This document shows, in pieces, positions 1 to 6,644 of a stretch of 9,116 nt of DNA (its first letter is position 1; the number at the start of each line of letters is the position of its first letter). The position numbers and the translations under genes were made by a program. This DNA is from Beijerinckiaceae bacterium (lineage in GTDB: Bacteria; Pseudomonadota; Alphaproteobacteria; Rhizobiales; Beijerinckiaceae). Location: positions 1 through 9,116 of the forward strand of contig DAIESR010000421.1 in the NCBI GenBank assembly GCA_027346205.1, read 5' to 3'. A model generated the notes under the pieces. It was not told where the DNA came from, made no database searches, and saw only the letters and a program-made list of their open reading frames with translations.

Positions 1-1170
1 ATAAAGCGAGCCACGGAAATCCTCAAAGACTCTGCCGCTTCCGTGGCGGTCCTTGATTGCCAATCTTATTCAACGCTCTCTGGCGAAGATCTGGCGCGCG
101 AAATACTACATGATGTCGTGTTAGCTTTTGCGCATGATGCATCACGCGTTTCGCGAGTAATTGGGAAGGCAATAAACACTGAGGAGCTTCAGAACATCGC
201 ATCGCAATTGGCAAACTCAACGTTGTCTCCGGCGGTGACAGTTCCACGAATTAAGCGGGCGATGAAAGCCATTACCGAGCTGACTTGTCACCACGCGTTC
301 TTGTTTCTCGACGATTTTCACGTGATTGAACGGGACGAACAGCCGAGAATTCTTCAGCTCGTGCACGGCGCATTAAAGGGCGCTAATGGATGGCTGAAGG
401 TGGCAGGAATTCGTTCATTGCTGAACTATTACTCTATCCCAGCTCAGCAAGGCCTTCAAATTCCTGGCGATGCTCAACCCATTCCGCTCGATTTAACCTT
501 GGAAAACCCGGAGGCTGCAGAGGCTCATCTTCGTAAGATCTTGGAGAGCTTTCTTGAAGCAGTCGGGTATTCGAAACTAGGTGGTGTTATGGATGCAGCG
601 GCATTTCGGCGGCTTGCTTGGGCGAGCGCTGGTGTTCCCCGTGACTTTCTTCAGATGTTTGCGCGTGCGATTGATCAGGCTCCTCGAAACCGGCATTGGT
701 CTGTCACTTTGACAGATGTAAACGGTGCGATCGGGGAATTTGGTCAAAGCAAAATGGACGAACTAAATCAAGACGCTCGTAATTCCGCCGGCGATCTCAG
801 GAACATGCTTTCGGCTCTTGAGATCTATTGCCTTGACGAGAATAAAATTAATGCCTTTCTCTTAAGGAGTGATGACTCAACAGAACGGCAGCTCGTCCAT
901 ACTTTAAGCGATTTACGGCTTGTGCATCTTATAAGTCAGTCTACGACGCCAGATCGAGCCGGTGAGCGATACGAAGCCTTTATCTTGGACTATTCATTAT
1001 TTACCGGCTTTCGGCGTCGCCCAAACGTCAAAGAAATGGTTCCGACGGATGGTCCCTTCAAAGCTTCGCAGTTGAGGTCGCTCCCAAAGCTTTCCCAAGG
1101 CTTCCTGGCCAAGAGAGGTAGTGGAGCCGCCCGCCCAAAGAGTCGGTCAAAAGGACGGAAGACCGCATAG
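1..1170 (+). CDS. P-loop (AAA/ORC-like) ATPase, C-terminal part, partial at left edge
   Basis: The reading frame is open to base 1, so the true start lies upstream; the in-frame GTG at 43 is probably internal. About 389 residues are visible. A Walker B-like hydrophobic strand ending in two Asp (LFLDDFHV, bases 301-324) is followed by a possible sensor-1 strand (WLKVAGIRS) and a sensor-2-like GVPRDFLQMFARA segment. After it comes a region like a winged helix (ERQLVHTLSDLRLVHLI, then YEAFILDYSLF), and a very basic tail rich in Lys, Arg and Ser. Walker A would lie just upstream of the window, as expected for an AAA or ORC/Cdc6-like ATPase. I do not recognise the specific family and assign no role. 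GC and codon use look lower (near 50% by eye) than in the C1 genes, and the gene runs convergently into the MfnF-like gene, so it looks like an unrelated, possibly transferred neighbour. Confidence 0.8.
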   Translation: MKRATEILKDSAASVAVLDCQSYSTLSGEDLAREILHDVVLAFAHDASRVSRVIGKAINTEELQNIASQLANSTLSPAVTVPRIKRAMKAITELTCHHAFLFLDDFHVIERDEQPRILQLVHGALKGANGWLKVAGIRSLLNYYSIPAQQGLQIPGDAQPIPLDLTLENPEAAEAHLRKILESFLEAVGYSKLGGVMDAAAFRRLAWASAGVPRDFLQMFARAIDQAPRNRHWSVTLTDVNGAIGEFGQSKMDELNQDARNSAGDLRNMLSALEIYCLDENKINAFLLRSDDSTERQLVHTLSDLRLVHLISQSTTPDRAGERYEAFILDYSLFTGFRRRPNVKEMVPTDGPFKASQLRSLPKLSQGFLAKRGSGAARPKSRSKGRKTA

Positions 1171-1176
1171 ACCACT

Positions 1177-2199
1177 TCAAGCTGCCAACAGCGCCACGGC
1201 CGAGGCCGGCGCGCAATCGCCCGCCTTGTGACGCATCTCCGGCACGGCCTCGATCAGATCGCTGAAATCGACGAAAGCGCAACCGAGCCGTTCCGCCAGC
1301 CGTTTCACCACGAAGCGGCCAACCCCGGCGCCGACGATTGGTGCCTCGGTGCCGAGATCCGCATGCGACAGAACGAGATGGGCGCCATCGGTGATCATGC
1401 GCAATTGCGCCTCGGCGAAATAGCGCGCCAAAAGTGTCAGCGCCCATGGGTTTGTATCCTTGGCATCGAGGCCGATCTGACGGGCGAGCCTCACACGCGA
1501 GGCTTCGAGTGTCTTCGGCCCGCCATCGGCCGTCAGCATCGCATCGGCACCGTCCGGCAGATCGCCCAGAATGCGATAGACGTCGCTCGCATTGGCGAAC
1601 CATTCATTCATCAATGGTACCCAGCGGCCGGCGAAGGGCACCAGTGTGAGGCCGGCCATGAGAAAGCTGCGCACGACGCCGGCATAGACCAATTCGCCAT
1701 GTGCCATGCGTTCGGCATCGCTATAGCCGCGCGCGACGACTCGGGCACCTTTGATCGGAATAAGATCGGTGGTCGTCGAGCCGATATCGGCGAAGACCGC
1801 TTCGGAAAAATGCCGTGCGACGAGCGCTGCGCTCGCATGCCAATTGGCCGAGGCGATGGCCTGCGCATTGTCCGCGACGGCGTCGGGCACCACGAGACCG
1901 GCGGGTCCCGCATAAAAAAGCAGGTGATGCGGTGAGAGTTCACCTTGCGCGATCTCGGCGACGCGTCGGACACCTTCGATTCGATCGGGGAAGGCGTCGC
2001 TGAGCTCCGCCGTCATCGTCACCGCATTGAGCTCGGCCGGCCCGAGTAGGGCTTTGGCTTCGGCAAATGCGCGATGCAATTCCTCGATCCCTTGCCATAG
2101 AGGTGAAGCGATCTGAACCGCATTGACGAAGCGGCCATTTTCGAGCCGTGCCGCTTTCAAATGCGCGCCGCCAATGTCCCAGCCGATGATGCTATGCAT
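1177..2199 (-). CDS. mfnF: H4MPT-linked C1 transfer pathway protein, MfnF-like (ASKHA fold)
   Basis: This 340-residue protein has the nucleotide-binding motifs of the ASKHA/hydantoinase-like fold: an N-terminal phosphate-1 loop (IIGWDIGGAHLKAA, residues 4-17), a phosphate-2 loop (ADIGSTTTDLIPI, about 137-149) and a C-terminal adenosine motif (VGAGVGRFV). It matches the family shared by methanogens and H4MPT-using methylotrophs. The methanogen member MfnF joins the aminomethylfuran diphosphate unit to glutamyl-tyramine during methanofuran synthesis. By inference this gene serves methylofuran synthesis, the formyl carrier used after Mch. It lies alone on its strand, divergent from the HisA-like gene, and ends 6 bases from the left-hand ATPase gene. 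The ATG at 2199 gives the canonical N-terminus, but its ribosome binding site is weak. The family call is firm; the exact reaction in this organism is inferred. Confidence 0.85.
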   Translation of the reverse strand: MHSIIGWDIGGAHLKAARLENGRFVNAVQIASPLWQGIEELHRAFAEAKALLGPAELNAVTMTAELSDAFPDRIEGVRRVAEIAQGELSPHHLLFYAGPAGLVVPDAVADNAQAIASANWHASAALVARHFSEAVFADIGSTTTDLIPIKGARVVARGYSDAERMAHGELVYAGVVRSFLMAGLTLVPFAGRWVPLMNEWFANASDVYRILGDLPDGADAMLTADGGPKTLEASRVRLARQIGLDAKDTNPWALTLLARYFAEAQLRMITDGAHLVLSHADLGTEAPIVGAGVGRFVVKRLAERLGCAFVDFSDLIEAVPEMRHKAGDCAPASAVALLAA

Positions 2200-2286
2200 G
2201 TTCGAACTCGCATGTGATTTCTCTCTGTTTACCGCCTTTTTGCGCGGCGATATGCCCGCTCATGCGGAAAATGCAGCTTTGATGCG

Positions 2287-2340
2287 TTAGAGCGGTTTCA
2301 GGTTTGGGGTCCACACCAAACCGGTTCGAAACCGCTCTAA
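2287..2340. repeat. Long inverted repeat between divergent genes
   Basis: Perfect 13-base arms, TTAGAGCGGTTTC at 2287-2299 and its complement at 2328-2340, enclose a second pair of 7-base arms (GGTTTGG at 2301-2307, CCAAACC at 2316-2322). The sequence can fold into a nested hairpin that ends 21 bases before the HisA-like start codon. No T-run follows, so it does not look like an intrinsic terminator. Repeats with a core like AGAGCGGTTTC are common between genes in Hyphomicrobiales genomes, so a dispersed REP/MITE-type element is the likeliest reading. A regulatory role in the 5' leader is possible. Confidence 0.75.
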
Positions 2341-2361
2341 TTCAAAGGGTGAGAGTATTTG

Positions 2362-3099
2362 ATGGACATCATTCCCGTGATCGATCTCAAGGCCGGCGAA
2401 GTGGTGCGGGCGCAAAAGGGCGCGCGTCATCTCTATGCGCCGATCGAGACGCCGCTCGCTCCGACGAGCCGGCCGGACGATGTCGTTGCCGGTTTTCTCA
2501 GCCTTTATGATTTTCGCGCGATTTATATCGCCGATCTCGATGCGATCGAGGGGCACGGGAGCCATGCCGAGACGATCGCTCGGTTGGAAACGAAATTTCC
2601 GTCGGTTAGCTTCTGGGTCGATGCCGGTGTCGGTGATGAAAAAGAGGCGCGCGCTTTTCTCGCGCATCAGCGCAGCGATCTCGTGCTCGGCAGCGAAAGC
2701 CTACGCGATGCTGAGACTCTTGCAGCGCTGAGGAATGAGTCGCGCATTTTATTGTCGCTCGATTTTCGGGGCGATGAATTTCAAGGTCTTGCGTGCTTGC
2801 ACGAGGATGAATCGCTCTGGCCGGCGCGTCTCATCGTCATGACTTTGGCACGTGTCGGCAGCGGTGCTGGGCCTGATATAGATCGTTTGCATGACGTCAT
2901 AGCCAAAGCCACTCGTTGCCATGCCATCTATGCGGCCGGCGGCCTGCGCGATGCTGAAGATCTTGTGTTGCTACATGCGGCCGGCGTGCAGGGCGTACTC
3001 GTTGCTTCGGCACTGCATGACGGGCGGCTCAATGCCATGACACTCGCTGCCGCAAGCGGTCGAACATGCAGAATCGTTAGGAAAAAAGGGGAGCCGTAG
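2362..3099 (+). CDS. HisA/HisF-like TIM-barrel protein of the methanopterin gene cluster
   Basis: The 245-residue protein has HisA/HisF architecture: an N-terminal strand with the catalytic-type Asp8 (IIPVIDLKAGEVVR), YIADLDAIEG (55-64), a second Asp134 in LSLDFRGDE, Thr161 before a Gly-rich loop, and a C-terminal AAGGLRDAEDL...GVQGVLVASAL region. True HisA usually has a Gly in the last phosphate-binding strand (GvivGkAL); here Ala-Ser stands there, which suggests another substrate. There are no other histidine genes nearby, while relatives of this subfamily occur in methanogens and in methylotroph C1 islands. A role in H4MPT or methylofuran synthesis is therefore more likely than histidine synthesis, but the reaction is unknown. 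The ATG at 2362 is preferred over the adjacent in-frame TTG at 2359 because AAGGGTGAGAG lies at a suitable distance upstream. The stop codon is inside the terminator hairpin. Confidence 0.85.
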   Translation: MDIIPVIDLKAGEVVRAQKGARHLYAPIETPLAPTSRPDDVVAGFLSLYDFRAIYIADLDAIEGHGSHAETIARLETKFPSVSFWVDAGVGDEKEARAFLAHQRSDLVLGSESLRDAETLAALRNESRILLSLDFRGDEFQGLACLHEDESLWPARLIVMTLARVGSGAGPDIDRLHDVIAKATRCHAIYAAGGLRDAEDLVLLHAAGVQGVLVASALHDGRLNAMTLAAASGRTCRIVRKKGEP

Positions 3100-3109
3100 G
3101 CTCCCCTTT
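3082..3109. terminator. Bidirectional intrinsic terminator between HisA-like gene and fae
   Basis: An 11-base perfect stem (AAAGGGGAGCC at 3085-3095 with GGCTCCCCTTT at 3099-3109) closes a 3-base loop. Read on the minus strand, the hairpin ends in six T (complement of 3082-3087), so it suits termination of the fae transcript. On the plus strand only three T follow, giving a weaker stop for the HisA-like gene. The TAG stop of the HisA-like gene (3097-3099) lies at the loop and the first base of the 3' arm. Confidence 0.8.
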
Positions 3110-3142
3110 GAGATTGAGCATCACTAACAGTCTCGACAGTAA

Positions 3143-3165
3143 ATGGCCGGGTGAGACCCGGCCAT
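3143..3165. repeat. REP-like palindrome (ATGGCCGGGT / ACCCGGCCAT)
   Basis: Perfect 10-base arms at 3143-3152 and 3156-3165 enclose GAG. No T-run follows on either strand. The core and its surroundings resemble the dispersed extragenic palindromes of Bradyrhizobium-like and related alphaproteobacteria, whose spurious translations read like SSWPGLTRP. It lies between the convergent HisA-like and fae genes, a usual site for REP elements, where it may protect mRNA 3' ends. Confidence 0.7.
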
Positions 3166-3207
3166 GACGAAGGATCGAAACCATGGTGCATTACGCCAGC
3201 CGCGTGA

Positions 3208-3717
3208 TCACTCCGGCGAGAAAGGATGCTTGGCGGAGTTGCGCTTGGCGACGACTTCGCTCGCCTTCGGCTCGCCGGCGACGGCGCGGGCGATCGCTTC
3301 CTTCGTGGCGGTGTAGTTGAAGTTGTGGATCTTCTTGTCGTCTTCGGCTTCCCAATGGATGAAGACGCCGACGCAGATGAAGATATCGTCGGCTTCATCA
3401 GCCGGGATCACGCCTTCCGCGACGCTGTCGGCAACCGCCTTGGCGACGGCATGCTGCGCTGGTCCGAACATTTGCACCGCTTGCTTGGCGCCCTTGATCG
3501 TCACCTTGTTGAACAGGATCGTGTTCGGCTTGCAGAGAAGGTTCGGGGCGATCACTGCGAGCAGAGTGGTGAACCCATCCTTATTGTTGACGAGCGCATT
3601 GGCGAACGCGCTTTCAGCGGCGCTGCCACGCGGCCCCATGATGAGATCGATATGCGCGATTTCATTGCCGTCGCCGACAAGCGATTCGCCGACGCAAAGT
3701 TTGGTTATCTTGGCCAT
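3208..3717 (-). CDS. fae: Formaldehyde-activating enzyme (Fae)
   Basis: Fae condenses formaldehyde with H4MPT to give 5,10-methylene-H4MPT in the cytoplasm, the entry step of the pathway. The 169-residue protein is close to full family length (about 170). It has the family signatures [17 protein letters not shown] (with the conserved active-site His22), [51 protein letters not shown] and the C-terminal GEPKAS...HPF. An ATG also occurs at 3723, but the Shine-Dalgarno AAAGGGAG abuts that codon and is correctly spaced from the ATG at 3717, which also gives the usual MAKITK N-terminus. fae is last in the minus-strand series. It lies 155 bases after the CitG-like gene, beyond a hairpin with a T-run, and so may be expressed separately or at a different level. 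It is followed by the terminator at 3082-3109. Confidence 0.98.
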   Translation of the reverse strand: MAKITKLCVGESLVGDGNEIAHIDLIMGPRGSAAESAFANALVNNKDGFTTLLAVIAPNLLCKPNTILFNKVTIKGAKQAVQMFGPAQHAVAKAVADSVAEGVIPADEADDIFICVGVFIHWEAEDDKKIHNFNYTATKEAIARAVAGEPKASEVVAKRNSAKHPFSPE

Positions 3718-3745
3718 GATCATCTCCCTTTGGTAGGAAAATTAC

Positions 3746-3771
3746 AAAAAATCTGCCGAGACTGTCGACAG
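3746..3771 (-). terminator. Hairpin plus T-run upstream of fae (terminator or attenuator)
   Basis: Read on the minus strand, CTGTCGA (3771-3765), a 5-base loop and TCGGCAG (3759-3753) form a 7-base stem with one G-T wobble, followed by A and six T (3751-3746). This is an intrinsic terminator shape. It ends about 28 bases before the fae start, leaving little room for a promoter after it. It may therefore limit read-through from the upstream operon or sit in the fae leader. The perfect palindrome CTGTCGACAG (3762-3771) overlaps it and could instead be an operator. I found no convincing -35/-10 pair here. Confidence 0.55.
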
Positions 3772-3872
3772 ATGCAAGACCTATCCTTGTTGTCAGCGCC
3801 CATCGCGCAGCATGCAGCGATCGGACGGGCCGGTTGGCCAGATAGCGGCGGATTTCTCCGCACGGGCGTAAC

Positions 3873-4724
3873 TCAACCATCATTGCGACGCTTGAGCAAG
3901 ATATTGCGCAGCCGATCGGCAAAAAGCGTTGCCACCGTGAGGTCGGCGCTCGTGCCAGGGTTGCGGTTACGTGATTTCAGGCTTTCGTCGAAAGCCAAAA
4001 GATCGGTTAGACTATTCTCACCTCTTGCTCGAAAAAGCAAAAGCTTCTCCGAAGCTTCGCATTGGATTTCGAGAGCCGCGACGGCGCCATATTTTCGTAG
4101 AATGTGCGAATCATGAAATGCTGCAAGAAAATTCAAATAAACATCGATGATCGACCATGGCGGTTTAAGGCCACGGGCACGCGCGGAATCGAGCGCTGAT
4201 AGTCCCGTTACAAAAATATCATCGAACTTCGTGACATATTGCAGCGCGATTCTGTCGCGTTCCGCCGCTTCTGCCATGGCCACGGAAAGCGCAACGTCAG
4301 CGATGCCATGCACATCATGGCGCGGCGCCGTGCCGAGCCCGCCCGGATTGGCCAAGCGTATGGCGGCGAACACATGCTCGGTATCATTGGTGTCGAGCGT
4401 ATCGAGCACTTTTGACAATTCCGTTTGCAGTTCGGTGCCGGCGCTTTCGGCCGCCGCGGCGAGCGGTGCGCAGAGCAGCAGAATGCCGAGATTCGTGTTC
4501 ATGCCGACCGCGGCCAGGCTTGCCGCGACAGCGTCATGAACTCTTTGCCCGATCGGCTTGCCGGCTGTGCAGAGCGGCGGGGCCGCGGCTGCGGCACTCA
4601 TGAGGAAGTGTTCGGCCGTCATGCCATGGCCTGAGCTGAAAACATGTACATTGCCGGGCTTCGGCGCCTCGATCTCCTCGCGGCAGGCGGCGAGAAAGGC
4701 AGTCTCGATCTCGGCCGTGTTCAT
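3873..4724 (-). CDS. CitG/MdcB-like triphosphoribosyl-dephospho-CoA synthase family protein (Orf7 type)
   Basis: This 283-residue protein belongs to the CitG/MdcB family, whose known members transfer a ribosyl triphosphate to dephospho-CoA to make the prosthetic group of citrate or malonate lyases. Visible family motifs are APKPGNVH (20-27), SGHGM (31-35), NTNLGILLL (76-84) and GGLGTAPRHDV (129-139). There is no citrate or malonate lyase gene here. The family member that accompanies mch and fae in methylotrophs is known as Orf7 and is linked to H4MPT or methylofuran synthesis. A ribosyl-transfer step in making H4MPT is an attractive guess, not shown by the sequence. The ATG at 4724 shares one base with the preceding stop (TGATG), which suggests translational coupling; a GTG one codon upstream is less likely. 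Confidence 0.85.
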   Translation of the reverse strand: MNTAEIETAFLAACREEIEAPKPGNVHVFSSGHGMTAEHFLMSAAAAAPPLCTAGKPIGQRVHDAVAASLAAVGMNTNLGILLLCAPLAAAAESAGTELQTELSKVLDTLDTNDTEHVFAAIRLANPGGLGTAPRHDVHGIADVALSVAMAEAAERDRIALQYVTKFDDIFVTGLSALDSARARGLKPPWSIIDVYLNFLAAFHDSHILRKYGAVAALEIQCEASEKLLLFRARGENSLTDLLAFDESLKSRNRNPGTSADLTVATLFADRLRNILLKRRNDG

Positions 4725-5701
4725 CACGACGCCATCTTGGCGGTGGAGGCTGCAAAGCCGTGACGCGCCAGAAGATCGCCAGCGAGAATTTCAGCGATCG
4801 AAAAATCGGTCACGCTCTGCAGTCCCTGCCAGCCCGGCATGCTGTTGACTTCGATCACCAAGAGCCCACCGTCGGCGGCACGCAGCAGATCGACGCCGGC
4901 GAAATCCGCCCCGACAGCGGCGGTGGCCCTGAGTGCAAGATCCGTCATCTCCGCATCGAGCACCACGGGCTCCGGCTTGGCGCCGAGCTTGATATTGGTG
5001 ATCCAATGTTCCGAGCGCCGTGTCATTGCCGCGACGATTCGGCCTTGCGAGACGAGCACGCGGACGTCACTATAGCTGTCCTGCTCATCGCAATTCTGTT
5101 TATGGCCGACGAAACGTTGCAGATAATAGACGCCGGCCATGGAGTCGATCTCGGGTAGATCCGATTCGTGCCGAATCAGTTTGAGGCCTCGTCCCTGCGC
5201 GCCGAAGAGGGGCTTCAGCACCAAGGGGCCATTGAGGCATTCGCGCCGCACGAGTGCGCGCGTGGCACGCGGGCTTTGCAACGCAAAGGGCGGCGGCGTC
5301 GGAATGCCCAATTTATGCAGCAGAAAGCTCGTTGCCGCCTTGTCAACGCAGCGTTCTATGCTGCGCGCCGAATTGGTGACCGGAATGCCGAGTTCGATCA
5401 ATGCATGCAGAAAACCCAGCCGCAATGTAATGACTTCGAAACTGCCAAGTCCGATCGCGCGCACCAGAGCGAGATCGGGCAAGCGCGGCCCGAATCCGGG
5501 GATCACGAGGCCGCTCGGCCGGCGCGTATCGAAACTGCAGGCCGAGAGCCGCATCGGCACGACGCGCGCGGCGAGTTTCTGGAAGGCACGCAGCATCTCA
5601 CGCGCATGCCATTCGAAACGATCTATGAAGAGCGCGATCTGCACGCCGCTAACGGTCGATTTTGGCACACAAGCGAGCTGGGCTTCACCCGAAAGAGGCA
5701 T
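4724..5701 (-). CDS. RimK-like ATP-grasp ligase (Orf5 type)
   Basis: The ATP-grasp fold is clear. Residues count from the ATG at 5701 (325 residues): ATP-binding strand and Gly-rich loop LVLKPLFGAQGRG (160-172), the YLQRFV hinge strand (193-198), and the metal-binding VIEVNSMPGWQG (282-293) with Glu284 and Asn286. The general layout is that of RimK/MptN-type ligases, which add glutamate to a carboxyl-bearing acceptor. In methylotroph C1 islands the equivalent protein (Orf5) follows mch and is needed for the H4MPT/methylofuran system. Glutamylation of one of these cofactors is my inference. Three starts are possible: ATG 5722, ATG 5701 and GTG 5644. I chose 5701 because AGGA lies 8 bases upstream; it overlaps the end of mch by 17 bases. 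The GTG would give the more typical VQIALFIDR N-terminus but has no ribosome binding site. Confidence 0.85.
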   Translation of the reverse strand: MPLSGEAQLACVPKSTVSGVQIALFIDRFEWHAREMLRAFQKLAARVVPMRLSACSFDTRRPSGLVIPGFGPRLPDLALVRAIGLGSFEVITLRLGFLHALIELGIPVTNSARSIERCVDKAATSFLLHKLGIPTPPPFALQSPRATRALVRRECLNGPLVLKPLFGAQGRGLKLIRHESDLPEIDSMAGVYYLQRFVGHKQNCDEQDSYSDVRVLVSQGRIVAAMTRRSEHWITNIKLGAKPEPVVLDAEMTDLALRATAAVGADFAGVDLLRAADGGLLVIEVNSMPGWQGLQSVTDFSIAEILAGDLLARHGFAASTAKMAS

Positions 5702-6644
5702 CGAGCAGATCCTGTGAAACATGGCCGGCGCGGAATGTCTCGCCGCTTTCGACGGCCGTCACCAGAGCGAGCGCTGGGCTGAACAGCATCGGATCGATTT
5801 TATAGAAATCGAAATCGAAGGCCTTGAAGATTTCCACAAAGGGCCGGCCATAATCGCGCGAATTTGTGCTCGGCAAAGCGGCGGCGAGATCGCGCGCTTC
5901 GGATGCCGGACCCGTCACGAAGAGATGCGCGAACCCGCCGTAGATGATTGCATCATTGGTTCGTCCCATGGCGGTGATGAAATCCGGATGCGGCGGCGAC
6001 ATCGGCGCGCTCGCCACGCCGTCGAGCACATGTGCCAGTGGAAATTTCAATTCATGCACTTTGTGCAAGGCGACTTCGAGAACGCGGGCGACGACCTGCA
6101 CATTGCCGACGAGACTGCGCGTCGGCGTATAGATGAACGTGAGGCGCTCCGGCGCAATGCCGCAGTCCTGCGCAACCTTGTCGACGATCTCGACAGGCGG
6201 GGGCCGATCGCCTTCGAGCACGAGCGTCGCGCGATCGGCTTCATCCTTATAGCCGAGATCGTGAAACAAGGGCTCTTTGCATGCTAGAGCGCGGCCGGGA
6301 CCGGAGCCGAGCGCGAAGAAATCGCCATGCGCCAGAGACCATCCCGCATATTGGCTGCCGAGGCAGGCGATGACTGGATCGCTCGTCCGCACGGTGAGAT
6401 GGAAAGGCCATTTCGGCATTCCGGAAAAGGGCGTGAGGCTGACGCTGCCGAGCCCGCCGAGACAAATCTCGGCAATCATAAGCCCGGCATCGAGACCGCC
6501 CTTCGCTTCGGCGCCGGCATCGATCAAAGTCTCGCCGCGCGGCCCTTTGGTCGGAGTGACGCGCAGCCGATCACAGTCGGCGATGAGCCGATCGACGAGA
6601 ACGCCCGCGCGCGCATTGACACTGATCATCTGCGGCTTGCTCAT
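5685..6644 (-). CDS. mch: Methenyltetrahydromethanopterin cyclohydrolase (Mch)
   Basis: Mch hydrolyses 5,10-methenyl-H4MPT to formyl-H4MPT, the step between MtdB and the Fhc complex. The 319 residues match the full length of the family. Recognisable blocks include MISVNARAGVLVDRL near the N-terminus, a Gly-rich stretch around 50-66 (GGLDAGLMIAEICLGGLG), PFHLTVRTSDPVIACLGSQ, GDFFALGSGPGRA (107-119) and GRTNDAIIYGG toward the C-terminus. The ATG at 6644 has AAGGGAG about 7-9 bases upstream and overlaps the stop of the preceding ATP-grasp gene as ATGA. The 3' end overlaps the start of the RimK-like gene. No frameshift or missing block is seen. Confidence 0.97.
   Translation of the reverse strand: MSKPQMISVNARAGVLVDRLIADCDRLRVTPTKGPRGETLIDAGAEAKGGLDAGLMIAEICLGGLGSVSLTPFSGMPKWPFHLTVRTSDPVIACLGSQYAGWSLAHGDFFALGSGPGRALACKEPLFHDLGYKDEADRATLVLEGDRPPPVEIVDKVAQDCGIAPERLTFIYTPTRSLVGNVQVVARVLEVALHKVHELKFPLAHVLDGVASAPMSPPHPDFITAMGRTNDAIIYGGFAHLFVTGPASEARDLAAALPSTNSRDYGRPFVEIFKAFDFDFYKIDPMLFSPALALVTAVESGETFRAGHVSQDLLDASFG

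Noticed and set aside
1228..1935. 235-residue open frame on the plus strand opposite the MfnF-like gene
   Set aside because: The opposite strand carries a complete, motif-bearing protein; this translation is rich in His, Arg and Gly with no family features, typical of a shadow frame.
2362..3099. Calling the TIM-barrel gene a true hisA
   Set aside because: No other histidine genes lie nearby, the final phosphate-binding strand differs, and the neighbours are all C1 cofactor genes.
2928..3398. 156-residue minus-strand frame across the HisA-like gene, the palindrome and the end of fae
   Set aside because: It runs through the terminator and the REP-like palindrome; its SSWPGLTRP segment is the known spurious translation of such repeats.
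3762..3771. CTGTCGACAG palindrome as a definite operator
   Set aside because: A 10-base palindrome with one copy is weak evidence, and it overlaps the hairpin that explains most of the symmetry; kept only as a possibility.
3226..4116. 296-residue open frame on the plus strand opposite fae and the CitG-like gene
   Set aside because: It is antisense to the certain fae gene, has no recognisable domain, and long antisense frames are expected in GC-rich DNA.
5139..5782. Two plus-strand open frames of about 200 residues opposite the RimK-like gene
   Set aside because: Both are antisense to a clear ATP-grasp gene, of low complexity and Arg-rich.
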